From an uncultured Treponema sp. (GTDB lineage: Bacteria; Spirochaetota; Spirochaetia; Treponematales; Treponemataceae): a stretch of 7,369 bases of DNA. The notes beneath the pieces are model-generated. The model saw nothing but the letters and a program-made list of their open reading frames with translations. It searched no databases and was not told where the DNA came from. The first letter of the stretch is position 1. Each line of letters begins with the position of its first letter. The position numbers and the translations under genes were made by a program. Below are positions 1 to 6,893 of this stretch, one piece after another. The stretch spans positions 1 through 7,369 of the forward strand of contig CALBGU010000034.1 of assembly GCA_937893155.1 (NCBI GenBank), written 5' to 3'.

Positions 1-540
1 CACGTGGCCCGCAAATGGCATGTTTTGCCTAATATGTTGTGACACGTCAATTCGCCCTCTGACATTGGCATCGTTATATCGCTTTGAGTGATATTCCCGA
101 TATAGTCCTTGACGCAAAGCGCATTTCAAGAAACTCGGGAAAAGGTAAATCAGGAAATCGAAAATGCCTTCCTCGTCGGAATCATATTTGAGGTCAAAGA
201 GATTGATGGCAAACACTCTCCGAAGCATATAATGTAGAAAGTAATCCTTTCCATCGTCGGTTGCGAATCGCGAATGGATACGAACCTTCGTGCCGTTATA
301 GCCGACAAATCCCATAATGTTCCCTGTCTTCAGTTTGTCACCCTCAATGGTGAAGATTCGCTCCTTCCCTATCTCATCGCCATAGGTCTTAAAGTCTTGC
401 GGAAAAACCAAAAGATTAGGATGTCCGTCAAAGTCCAACTCACGCAACGGGTGTTCCGACAACTTCCTCAAATTGTCAGCATGTTCATTACCAAAGGAAA
501 CGCCTTGGTTATTGTCCGTTGTCGTTATCGGTTCCCTCAT
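1..540 (-). CDS. mcrC: McrC-family restriction subunit, N-terminal part (runs off left edge)
   Basis: The minus strand is open from the ATG at 540 to base 1, giving 180 residues with no stop. McrC is the nuclease partner that joins the McrB GTPase ring to cut DNA, classically DNA carrying 5-methylcytosine. What is visible fits the McrC/LlaJI-type family: a TGNIMGFVGYNGTKVRIHSR stretch (about residues 72-91), then FLHYML (101-106), a helical stretch around LIYLFPSFLKCALRQG, and the family-typical YNDANVRGRIDVSQHI (155-170). The PD-(D/E)XK catalytic core is normally in the C-terminal half and lies outside the window, so catalytic competence cannot be judged. The gene overlaps the end of mcrB by 32 bases, which suggests translational coupling. 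No good Shine-Dalgarno precedes 540. An in-frame ATG at 567 is an alternative start, but its GAAGG abuts the codon too closely. Family assignment is firm; the exact start is not. Confidence 0.88.
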   Translation of the reverse strand, partial: MREPITTTDNNQGVSFGNEHADNLRKLSEHPLRELDFDGHPNLLVFPQDFKTYGDEIGKERIFTIEGDKLKTGNIMGFVGYNGTKVRIHSRFATDDGKDYFLHYMLRRVFAINLFDLKYDSDEEGIFDFLIYLFPSFLKCALRQGLYREYHSKRYNDANVRGRIDVSQHIRQNMPFAGHV

Positions 541-2185
541 TTTGAACGGATTCGTTTTCGTAGGCATCCTTCAGTTTCTTTATTTCGTCATCAATATTGC
601 GAGTTCCGCGCAGATATTCTCGCAACAGACCTTCGAAATGATAATTCCATAGCTGTTCAAAACCATAGTTTGGGTTATATTTCAAGAAATAGGCCGCTCC
701 GATTTGATATGCCTTGCCCAATCCATTTGTCTTTAGGATAGCAGCATTCAGGTTGCTCATTCTGTTCTTCAGTTTTTCCCCTTCAGTCATGCCTTCCAGC
801 ATTTGCATACTTTCCTCCGCCGTCACCTCCTTCCAGGCAAAGCGACGGCGCATAGCGAAGTCCATGCTCTCCACGCTGCGGTCGATGTCGTTCATCGTGC
901 CGATGATGTAGACGTTTTCGGGAATAAAGAAATGCCCGAAATTGTCGCTGTCTTTGATGCCCAAAGCAACATCAAAAAGATTCGGGATTGTTTGCAGGTT
1001 CGCGTATTGAGTGCGCAAATCCCTGCATTTTTCCGCACCGCGATAACTTGGGTCAATCGCGAAAAACAACTCGCCGAAAATCTTGCTCATTTCTCCGCGG
1101 TTTATTTCGTCGATGATAAAGACAAAATTTTTCTTTTCATTAGCTTGAATTTGCTTTTTGTATCCAAAATCATCTATAAGATGTTGTGCAATAGCCGTTA
1201 AATACGGTTTCCAATCCGAGATTTCACCAGTTCTTAAATATGTCCGTATACTGTCTTTGGTAATCGGCATATGAGTTTTCTTATCCGTTTGCGGAACTGC
1301 GTAAAAATTTTGCAAAGAATTAGTCTTAAGCGCAAATTCTTTTTTATGACTTAATGTTTTTAAAATATAAGGAGTCTCGGATTCTTCTGCTTCTTCTACT
1401 TTATCAATCAAGTTTTGATATACTTCTGCAAAATTATCTTCCGAAAATCCGCTCATATTTTCCAACGCCCGCTCGCAGAATTTCTTGAACACGCCGTCTT
1501 TTCGCTCAAAACCAATCTGCCCGCTGCCAGTGTCGTTTATGGGGCGCAGACCTTCCACAAAATCGGTGTAATCATACGACGGGTGGAACTGCACAAAGCC
1601 GACTTCCGCGCCCATTTCCTGTGCGATTTCTTGGGCGAGGTGCGTTTTTCCCGTGCCGGGCGCGCCGTGGAGGATTAGGTTGTGGGTGTTCAATAAGAGA
1701 TTTTTGTATTTTTCGATATGTTCATTTGGCATAAAGCTTTCTCCTTGTAAAGAATGTCTATATCTTATAAATAATTTTTTTATTTCTGATTCATCTTTTT
1801 CTCTAAATCGTGAAAAAGTTAAACCTCGATTTATCGAAAATATATCACTTTTTTGTAGTTTAAAAATCTTTGCATAACAACCAACTGCATATGAAGAAGC
1901 GTCTTCAAAATCAAAATTTTCATAAGTATCGCTTGATAAACATTCATCAACATCATTAAATTCTATATCGCAAAGATTGAAAGCATCAGAATCTGCAATG
2001 GCAATAGCTTTTACTATAAGCCCAGATGTTACGACAAAATAATCGCCTTTTTTCACTTTTTTTAAAAAGTTGTCTTTGAATCTGTTTCCAATAAATATCA
2101 AACCCATTTTCAAAAATACATCTAATATTTCTGTATCTGGATTTCCGTCATCTGACCAACGAGAACCTATTCTCCAAATTTCCAT
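509..2185 (-). CDS. mcrB: McrB-type AAA+ GTPase restriction subunit
   Basis: The 558-residue product is the NTP-driven motor of a McrBC-type restriction complex, predicted to be cytoplasmic. Visible motifs in order: Walker A GAPGTGKT (174-181), the McrB-typical FHPSYDYTDFVEG (200-212), Walker B FVFIIDEINRG (354-364), and TMNDIDRS (430-437) at the position of the E. coli MNTADRS GTP-specificity/sensor motif. A basic RRR (446-448) follows. About 100 residues between Walker A and Walker B (248-350) form an insert of the kind seen in LlaJI-type McrB relatives. Residues 1-120 (starting MEIWRIGSRWSDDGNPDTEI, with VKKGDYFVV near 44-52) look like a small beta-barrel DNA-reading domain of EVE/PUA-like type; that is inference. 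E. coli McrB is 459 residues, so this one is longer, mainly at the N terminus and insert. The ATG at 2185 is chosen because AAGGAG lies 6 bases upstream. No cytosine methyltransferase is next to it, which favours a type IV role over a LlaJI-like type II role. Confidence 0.93.
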   Translation of the reverse strand: MEIWRIGSRWSDDGNPDTEILDVFLKMGLIFIGNRFKDNFLKKVKKGDYFVVTSGLIVKAIAIADSDAFNLCDIEFNDVDECLSSDTYENFDFEDASSYAVGCYAKIFKLQKSDIFSINRGLTFSRFREKDESEIKKLFIRYRHSLQGESFMPNEHIEKYKNLLLNTHNLILHGAPGTGKTHLAQEIAQEMGAEVGFVQFHPSYDYTDFVEGLRPINDTGSGQIGFERKDGVFKKFCERALENMSGFSEDNFAEVYQNLIDKVEEAEESETPYILKTLSHKKEFALKTNSLQNFYAVPQTDKKTHMPITKDSIRTYLRTGEISDWKPYLTAIAQHLIDDFGYKKQIQANEKKNFVFIIDEINRGEMSKIFGELFFAIDPSYRGAEKCRDLRTQYANLQTIPNLFDVALGIKDSDNFGHFFIPENVYIIGTMNDIDRSVESMDFAMRRRFAWKEVTAEESMQMLEGMTEGEKLKNRMSNLNAAILKTNGLGKAYQIGAAYFLKYNPNYGFEQLWNYHFEGLLREYLRGTRNIDDEIKKLKDAYENESVQNEGTDNDNGQ

Positions 2186-2191
2186 ATTATT

Positions 2192-2197
2192 CTCCTT
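2192..2197 (-). promoter_or_regulatory. mcrB ribosome binding site
   Basis: On the minus strand AAGGAG lies six bases before the ATG at 2185. This strong Shine-Dalgarno fixes the mcrB start and contrasts with the two plus-strand genes, which have none. Confidence 0.8.
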
Positions 2198-2266
2198 GAG
2201 TTTTTTTATTTCTAGTATAAGAAAATAAAAATTTCAGGTGGGATTATTCTGCTCCTTCTGCCTTAT

Positions 2267-2295
2267 AGTATATCACAATTTTAGAGAGATAAAAG
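2267..2295 (-). promoter_or_regulatory. Putative mcrBC promoter with extended -10
   Basis: On the minus strand TGATATACT (2275-2267) is an extended -10, with TATACT matching five of six consensus bases. Seventeen bases upstream is CTTTTA (2295-2290), a weak -35. Transcription would start near 2260 and give a leader of about 75 bases ending in the mcrB Shine-Dalgarno. A second TATACT at 2219-2214 has no recognisable -35 and is less likely. Prediction only. Confidence 0.45.
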
Positions 2296-2319
2296 GCTCG
2301 TTGCACAGTTTTTTGGCGG

Positions 2320-2348
2320 TTGGAAAGGGGTGGCGTTTTTCGTATAAT
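2320..2348 (+). promoter_or_regulatory. Putative promoter for the 2355 gene, predicted leaderless
   Basis: TTGGAA (2320-2325, four of six -35 bases) and a perfect TATAAT (2343-2348) are separated by exactly 17 bases. A start six to seven bases after the -10 falls at 2354-2355, which is the A of the ATG at 2355. The mRNA would therefore have essentially no leader, in keeping with the absence of a Shine-Dalgarno. Confidence 0.6.
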
Positions 2349-2354
2349 GGCGAT

Positions 2355-2939
2355 ATGAAAGATTTTACGTTTATGTCGATAATGACGATTTGCTCTGCGG
2401 GGCTGGGACTTATCGGCGCACTGCTCGGTATTGTAAATACGCTGTCGCTGCTTTTTGACCGCAGAATTGAAATCAAGGTGCATTTCGAGTTTGCATATCT
2501 GCTTGAAAAACGCCTTGTGTCGTTTCCGCTTCCTACGACCGCCTCTCGAAAGACTATCACCGAAAAACTCAAGCAGGGGCGCGTCTTAAATCCGTCTATC
2601 CGCATTGTGAACAAAAGCAAATACACGATTTTTATTACCGATGTCGGCTTGTCGCGAAACCGTACGCTTAAAAACAAAATGGAGTTGTTTCCCAATCTCG
2701 TGCAGCCACACCTTGATGCGCCGTATAAAATGGAGCCCTTTTCGTCGCTGATACTCACTTGCACCGACATCAATGTGCTTTCTTTGCCCGTCGGCGTTCG
2801 CTATGTTTACGCAACGACCGCGCATGGCAAACGGTTTTTCTCGAAAATCGCACGGCTTCGAAAGACGATGGAGATATTCAAGCACATCGCCACCGAGTTC
2901 AAAGACAAGTCGAGCGAAATCCTAAAGTATTCTAACTGA
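2355..2939 (+). CDS. Membrane-anchored protein of unknown function, probable beta-sandwich domain
   Basis: The 194-residue product is not a family I can name. Residues about 5-34 (IMTICSAGLGLIGALLGIVN and onward to SLLF) form one long transmembrane helix. The basic DRR right after it suggests that the rest faces the cytoplasm. Residues about 36-160 are rich in alternating beta strands (RIEIKVHFEF, NPSIRIVNKSKYTIFITDVG, SLILTC, VGVRYVYAT), as in single-helix plus Ig-like proteins often annotated as hypothetical. The tail (160-194) is helical and strongly basic. The frame is open back to an ATG at 2238, but 2355 is preferred because the -35 and -10 boxes lie inside that extension and the helix then sits at the N terminus. 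The gene is divergent from mcrB and followed by the repeat array. A defence role is suggested only by location. Confidence 0.72.
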   Translation: MKDFTFMSIMTICSAGLGLIGALLGIVNTLSLLFDRRIEIKVHFEFAYLLEKRLVSFPLPTTASRKTITEKLKQGRVLNPSIRIVNKSKYTIFITDVGLSRNRTLKNKMELFPNLVQPHLDAPYKMEPFSSLILTCTDINVLSLPVGVRYVYATTAHGKRFFSKIARLRKTMEIFKHIATEFKDKSSEILKYSN

Positions 2940-2959
2940 TTTTGAGCCGAACCACGTCA

Positions 2960-3173
2960 TTTTTTTCTAAGATGCCTGCTTTTGCTTCGCGTGGCGAACT
3001 TTTTTTTCTAAGTTACCTGCGCGAGAAAAAAACAGGCAACTTTTTTTCTAAGTTCGCTCCGCGGACAAAAAGCAACTAACTTTTTTTTCTAAGCTGCCTG
3101 TTTTTTGTTTGCGCAATGAACTTTTTTTTCTAAGTTTACCGCGCGGAAAAAAACAGCTAACTTTTTTTCTAAG
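2960..3173. repeat. Six-unit tandem array of T7-8 CTAAG tracts, period 39-41 bp
   Basis: The core T(7-8)CTAAG occurs six times in direct orientation, with CTAAG beginning at 2967, 3008, 3048, 3089, 3130 and 3169 (spacings 41, 40, 41, 41, 39). Most tracts are preceded by AAC, and three of the six are followed by TT. The five segments between CTAAG and the next T tract are 27-28 bases each. Those after tracts 2, 3 and 5 resemble one another (GTT...GCGCG..AAAAA...AAC), while those after tracts 1 and 4 resemble their reverse complement (TGCCTG..TTTT..GCG...GAAC). Segment 2 can form a stem, GTTACCTG with CAGGCAAC, directly followed by T7, which is terminator-like. The array fills most of the 315-base gap between the two plus-strand genes. 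I see no gene in it. Function is unknown; termination of the upstream gene or a curved-DNA binding platform are possibilities. Confidence 0.85.
3012..3047 (+). terminator. Terminator-like hairpin within the array
   Basis: GTTACCTG (3012-3019) can pair with CAGGCAAC (3033-3040) at seven of eight positions, and the stem is followed at once by seven T residues (3041-3047). The shape is that of an intrinsic terminator for the gene ending at 2939. The neighbouring units have weaker versions, so the array could act as several weak terminators in series. The loop (13 bases) is long, so efficiency is uncertain. Confidence 0.35.
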
Positions 3174-3218
3174 ATGATTTTTTTCAAAACAGCGTGGCGT
3201 TTTCCTCAAAATCACGGC

Positions 3219-3248
3219 ATATACTTTTCTTTTTTTATCTGCTATATT
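3219..3248 (+). promoter_or_regulatory. Putative promoter for the 3255 gene, extended -10, predicted leaderless
   Basis: TATATT (3243-3248) is preceded by TG one base upstream (3240-3241), making an extended -10 that needs little -35 help. The hexamer 17 bases further up, TATACT at 3220-3225, is a poor -35. The -10 ends six bases before the ATG at 3255, the same distance as at the 2355 gene, so the transcript should begin at or beside the start codon. No Shine-Dalgarno is present. Confidence 0.55.
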
Positions 3249-3254
3249 GTAACT

Positions 3255-4649
3255 ATGAATATCGCGAATCTTCTTTCTGATGTTCCTAAAGATGAACTTG
3301 TGGATTTTCTTTGTGTGCTTGCCGCGAAAAATGAGTCTATTGCTTCAATGATTATCGCCCGTTTTGAAAAAACTGACGGCAAGTCTGAACTTTCTGCAAT
3401 AAAAACTCAAGTGAATCGGATTATTCGCAGGAATGGCGATAGCGACGGATTTATCGACTACCGCGCTTCTTATCGTTTTGAAAAAGAAATGCAATCGTAT
3501 ATGCAAAATATTTTTCCTTCGCTCATTTCTGCGGGAAAAATGTGGACTTCGTTCGAGGCGTTGTGCTTCGTCTTTTTGAAATTCGCAGAGCCTATTGACA
3601 TTGACGATTCTAACGGAACTATCAGCAATCTAACTTACGAGATTATGGGCTTTTGGGAGCAGTCAATCAATGCTATGGCGGACGACGAACGAAAGAAAGC
3701 TCGCTCGTGGTTCGAGAAAAATATGCACAGCGAAAAAATCATTGACTATATGCAGGAGTATCTTTTTAACGCATATACGGCGTTTTTCATCGACGAAGAA
3801 TCGCTTTTCGCGCAGATACAATTCATCGATTCATATTTGTCGTTTTTGGAAGACGGAGACACTTTTTCTGACCGATATGAATGTGAACGCTATGCTGAGG
3901 CGCGAATTCATTGCATGGAAAAACTGCATTTTTCCGAGAGCGAGATTGTTTCTTTCATGGAAAAATATCTTGAATACGACAACATTTGCTCTATTGCGCT
4001 TGAAAAATGCCTTGCCGACAAAAATTACGAAAAAGCGCAAAGTCTGCTTGAAAATCTGATTTTTGCGAATCAAAATCGACCGGGAATCGTTTACGAAGCA
4101 AAGGAAAAACTTCTTGAAATCTATATGATGGTAAAAAATGAAGAAAAGACCGTGCAGACGCTTCGTTGGCTTTTGCTAAACGGGCAGAGTTTTGAAATCG
4201 GCTTGTACAATGAGTATAAATCGCATTTTTTGGGGCTTTACAAAACAGACTATGCCTGCTGGACGGCGGAAATTGAAAAACTGATTTCAGAAAACGAAGA
4301 ATTTGCCGAGTCAATTTTTGCCGAAGAAAAAATGTATGACCGACTTTTTTTGTCGGTGAAAAAATCACACGAGCGTTGGAACAGTTTTTATGAACTGGAA
4401 AAATACAGCGAGATTTTGCAAAGGGACTATGCGGCTGACCTTGTGCAAATGTTCAAGGAATGTCTTGAAAAAAGCGCGAAGCTGGCGAGTTCTCGTCCGC
4501 AGTATGCAGAACTTGCGCGCCATCTGAAAAATCTTGCAAAAATCCCTAGCGGAAAAGAAGCCGCTTTGTCAATCCGAGATGCGTGGCTTTTGGCTTACAA
4601 AAATCGTCCTGCTATGAAAGACGAATTGAACAAAGTGCCGTTAGATTAA
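3255..4649 (+). CDS. All-helical repeat protein resembling the helical region of SWIM zinc-finger proteins
   Basis: The 464-residue product is predicted to be almost wholly alpha-helical and soluble, without signal peptide or membrane segment. Two regions recall the helical part of bacterial SWIM zinc-finger family proteins. One is DGFIDYRASYRFEKEM (64-79), followed about 40 residues later by DIDDSNGTI (115-123). The other is the C terminus, with RPQYAELARHLKNLAKI (414-430) and YKNRPAMKDEL (448-458), the usual terminal helices. No CxCx(n)CxH SWIM finger is seen, so this is either a stand-alone version or a protein that has lost it. The middle (about 245-345) has TPR-like helix pairs. The frame is open back to an ATG at 3174, but that codon lies at the edge of the repeat array and upstream of the -10 box, so 3255 is chosen. 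It converges on res with a 13-base gap. Function is unknown; protein-protein interaction is the reasonable guess. Confidence 0.8.
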   Translation: MNIANLLSDVPKDELVDFLCVLAAKNESIASMIIARFEKTDGKSELSAIKTQVNRIIRRNGDSDGFIDYRASYRFEKEMQSYMQNIFPSLISAGKMWTSFEALCFVFLKFAEPIDIDDSNGTISNLTYEIMGFWEQSINAMADDERKKARSWFEKNMHSEKIIDYMQEYLFNAYTAFFIDEESLFAQIQFIDSYLSFLEDGDTFSDRYECERYAEARIHCMEKLHFSESEIVSFMEKYLEYDNICSIALEKCLADKNYEKAQSLLENLIFANQNRPGIVYEAKEKLLEIYMMVKNEEKTVQTLRWLLLNGQSFEIGLYNEYKSHFLGLYKTDYACWTAEIEKLISENEEFAESIFAEEKMYDRLFLSVKKSHERWNSFYELEKYSEILQRDYAADLVQMFKECLEKSAKLASSRPQYAELARHLKNLAKIPSGKEAALSIRDAWLLAYKNRPAMKDELNKVPLD

Positions 4650-4662
4650 GTGAATATTGTCC

Positions 4663-6873
4663 TTATTTAATCACTTCGCCCAGCACTTGCCACGCATCTC
4701 TATTCACATCGTCTGAGTATTCGCCTGTGCAAATCAAAAGCTCCATGCTTGATTTGTCATATCGCACAAAACCGCCGTGTAAATTGTGTTTTTTGAGATA
4801 AGATTGCAATATTGCGTACTTTTTGGGAGAAAAAATATCAATATCTTCGCTTGCACCCGTTTTGTCAAAACCACCTTTTGTTTCAACAATCCAGATTTTG
4901 CCTTTGACGCTTAAAATATAATCGGGATAAAACAGCTTTTGACGATTTGAGTTGTCTACATACACAATAGAAAAATATTCATCACCTTTATCTCCGTTTT
5001 TGTACCACCAATCAACAGATAAACTGCTTTCACAAAATCGCTCGAACAGCTTTTCGCTTGCGCTTCGAGTTTCAGCACTCGACAAGTATCCTGTGTACAC
5101 GTTTTTCTTGAACTCACTTTGCACTTTGCTCGAAGAATCATAGGTAAACAAAGTTGAATGAGGAATAAAAAACGGCTTTTCGCTTACTTGCGCAAGTCCG
5201 AGCGTTGTTGTTTGCGAACCGCTTGCCATAGCAGAGCGAAAGACGTGGCGAAGTGCGTCAAAATTGTTTATAACAAAGGCATACCATTCTTTTATCGAAA
5301 GTTCCAGTAGTTTTTCTTTGTATAAAAATTTGCCTTCGTTTGCAAAGAGTTTTCCCAAAATTGTTACGGTACTTGCATATTCCAAGCCGATTTCAAGCCC
5401 AATTCTGCCCACTCGATTGTGAAATTCACGTCCGTGCGTGTGGGTGTTGAGTTTTTGGCGGAATTTTACAACATTGAGATTGCCGCTTGAAATATCTGCA
5501 ATGCTTCTTGCCTCACCCGAAAAAGTTATGTGTTCAATTTTTTCGCTGAAAACGAACTTTTCCGTACTTTCCGCGCCAGATTCAAGCCGCATTTTGTTCT
5601 GTTTGCAATCTCCGTTAAGATTGTATGTCGCTTTTAGATACTCGGTTATCGATTTCAACGCCATTGTGTCGTCTTGCGTGTCGAGTATTTGCTTGCGCTG
5701 TTCTTTGATAAGCGAAATATTTTTGTATTCGTTTTTTAAGAAAATCGTCTTTGCAGAGAGGGCGTTTTTTCCCAGAGCGGCCTGCGCTCCTTGCGTGAAT
5801 TTGCTGTCGAAAGTGTAAAGATAACAGCTGTCGAGCGCGTCGTTTCCGTAGTGGTGAGCTTCCGCCATTCGTCGGATTCGCCCGATTGTCTGAATCTCAA
5901 AAGTTTCGTCCATGCCCTCGCGGAGTTTTACGAGAATGTGCGCGCGTGGACAATCCCAGCCTGTCGCCACCGCCTGCTTTATGATGACCGCGATTTGTTT
6001 GCCGTCATTTTTCTCGATGGCTTCAAGATTGTCGTGACGGGCAGAAAGCCACACCGCAAGAAGTCCGTTATCGATTGAAATATGATGACTTTCAAACCAA
6101 GAAATCACCGTGTCCAAAAGCAAATCTGAATTGTTCGGCAACTGTACGATGATAAGCGGATTCACATTCGATTCATATTTTGCAAATGCGCAAACAAGCT
6201 CATTTTGCTTTTTGAGAGCCTTTTCCAAAAGATACTCCGTCGGGTTCTCGGTTTCTACCAAAGCAGGAAAATCGCCGTTAATAACAAGCAATTTTTTTAT
6301 CAGCCCTTCCGCAATAACATCGGCTTCGCTTATCTCAATCAACTTTGCGCGTTTGTCAATCAGCGGTGTTGCAGAACAGCGGATGATTTTGTCCGTCTTG
6401 AAGAGCTGCACGATTGCGTCGGACTTTTCCGTAAAGTTCTGGTGACTTTCGTCAATGATTACCTTGAACTGCAAGCCTTCCCTGTGGGCTTTTTCAACCC
6501 ATTCAAGAAAGTTCGTGCGCTCGCTGTCCTTGATGGCGTTGTTTCCTTTTTTGGTAAGTTTTTCCCAGTTGATGAAGCAGCAGTCGTTTTCAGAAAATCC
6601 CGAAGTCATCACATCGCCCAAAAGTTTTGTGGAGGCATTGTGAATGTACAAATCCATCTTGCGCTTGCTCTGTTCCTCAAGGTTCCCCTTGCCGGGCGTA
6701 AGCCAGACAAAAACCGTGCGCGAGTGCCCTTTCACATATTCGCTCATAAAATGGGTGAGCATAATCGTCTTTCCGCTTCCCGTCGGGCTTTTGAGGATAA
6801 TGTCGCGCGTGCCTTCTTCCATTGCCATCAAAAGTTCACGAATTGCGTTCAACTGAAATTTCATTAGATTCAT
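4663..6873 (-). CDS. res: Type III restriction enzyme Res subunit (helicase/endonuclease)
   Basis: The 736-residue product is the ATP-dependent DNA translocase and nuclease of a type III restriction-modification system; it works in complex with Mod, which supplies target recognition. Superfamily 2 motifs in order: Walker A SPTGSGKT (29-36), DESH (141-144), SAT (167-169), ATGWDCPRAHI (303-313) and QTIGRIRRM (328-336). The C-terminal nuclease is a PD-(D/E)XK fold, with FYPDYIL (648-654) and WIVETKGG (661-668) giving PD...ETK. An upstream acidic residue (E608 or E611) may complete the site. All motifs are intact. It is shorter than well-studied Res proteins such as EcoP15I (about 970 residues), the shortfall lying between helicase and nuclease. 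The ATG at 6873 is preferred over the in-frame ATG at 6864 because AAGGAAG lies 8 bases upstream. It is 85 bases downstream of mod, so co-transcription is likely. Confidence 0.93.
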   Translation of the reverse strand: MNLMKFQLNAIRELLMAMEEGTRDIILKSPTGSGKTIMLTHFMSEYVKGHSRTVFVWLTPGKGNLEEQSKRKMDLYIHNASTKLLGDVMTSGFSENDCCFINWEKLTKKGNNAIKDSERTNFLEWVEKAHREGLQFKVIIDESHQNFTEKSDAIVQLFKTDKIIRCSATPLIDKRAKLIEISEADVIAEGLIKKLLVINGDFPALVETENPTEYLLEKALKKQNELVCAFAKYESNVNPLIIVQLPNNSDLLLDTVISWFESHHISIDNGLLAVWLSARHDNLEAIEKNDGKQIAVIIKQAVATGWDCPRAHILVKLREGMDETFEIQTIGRIRRMAEAHHYGNDALDSCYLYTFDSKFTQGAQAALGKNALSAKTIFLKNEYKNISLIKEQRKQILDTQDDTMALKSITEYLKATYNLNGDCKQNKMRLESGAESTEKFVFSEKIEHITFSGEARSIADISSGNLNVVKFRQKLNTHTHGREFHNRVGRIGLEIGLEYASTVTILGKLFANEGKFLYKEKLLELSIKEWYAFVINNFDALRHVFRSAMASGSQTTTLGLAQVSEKPFFIPHSTLFTYDSSSKVQSEFKKNVYTGYLSSAETRSASEKLFERFCESSLSVDWWYKNGDKGDEYFSIVYVDNSNRQKLFYPDYILSVKGKIWIVETKGGFDKTGASEDIDIFSPKKYAILQSYLKKHNLHGGFVRYDKSSMELLICTGEYSDDVNRDAWQVLGEVIK

Positions 6874-6881
6874 AATTTTTT

Positions 6882-6888
6882 CTTCCTT
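6882..6888 (-). promoter_or_regulatory. res ribosome binding site
   Basis: On the minus strand AAGGAAG is placed eight bases before the ATG at 6873. This spacing fits 6873 and is too long (17 bases) for the second in-frame ATG at 6864, so it decides the start. Confidence 0.65.
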
Positions 6889-6893
6889 GTTCT

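Noticed and set aside
274..741. Plus-strand open frame of 155 codons opposite mcrC and mcrB
   Set aside because: It is antisense to clear McrC and McrB coding sequence and has no Shine-Dalgarno or family motif.
2238..2354. Start of the membrane protein at the ATG at 2238
   Set aside because: The extension covers a good -35 and a perfect -10 box and places 39 unrelated residues before the transmembrane helix.
2960..3173. CRISPR array (equal-length spacers of 27-28 bases between short direct repeats)
   Set aside because: The repeat is only 12-13 bases and low in complexity, the spacers are related to one another rather than unique, and there are no cas genes nearby.
2960..3173. Integron attC sites, because of the GTT/AAC ends of the segments
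   Set aside because: The ends do not fit RYYYAAC/GTTRRRY, there are no cassette genes between sites and no integrase is seen.
3174..3254. Start of the helical protein at the ATG at 3174
   Set aside because: That codon abuts the last repeat and the extended -10 lies downstream of it. The added 27 residues look like translated non-coding DNA.
4633..4688. Bidirectional terminator between the convergent genes
   Set aside because: Nested inverted repeats AAGTGC/GCACTT and AAGTGA/TCACTT (4648-4653, 4671-4676) exist but are short, partly coding and lack a T run, so support is too weak.
6205..6867. Long plus-strand open frame of 220 codons opposite res
   Set aside because: It lies fully antisense to the conserved helicase region of res and has no recognisable protein features; it is a shadow frame.
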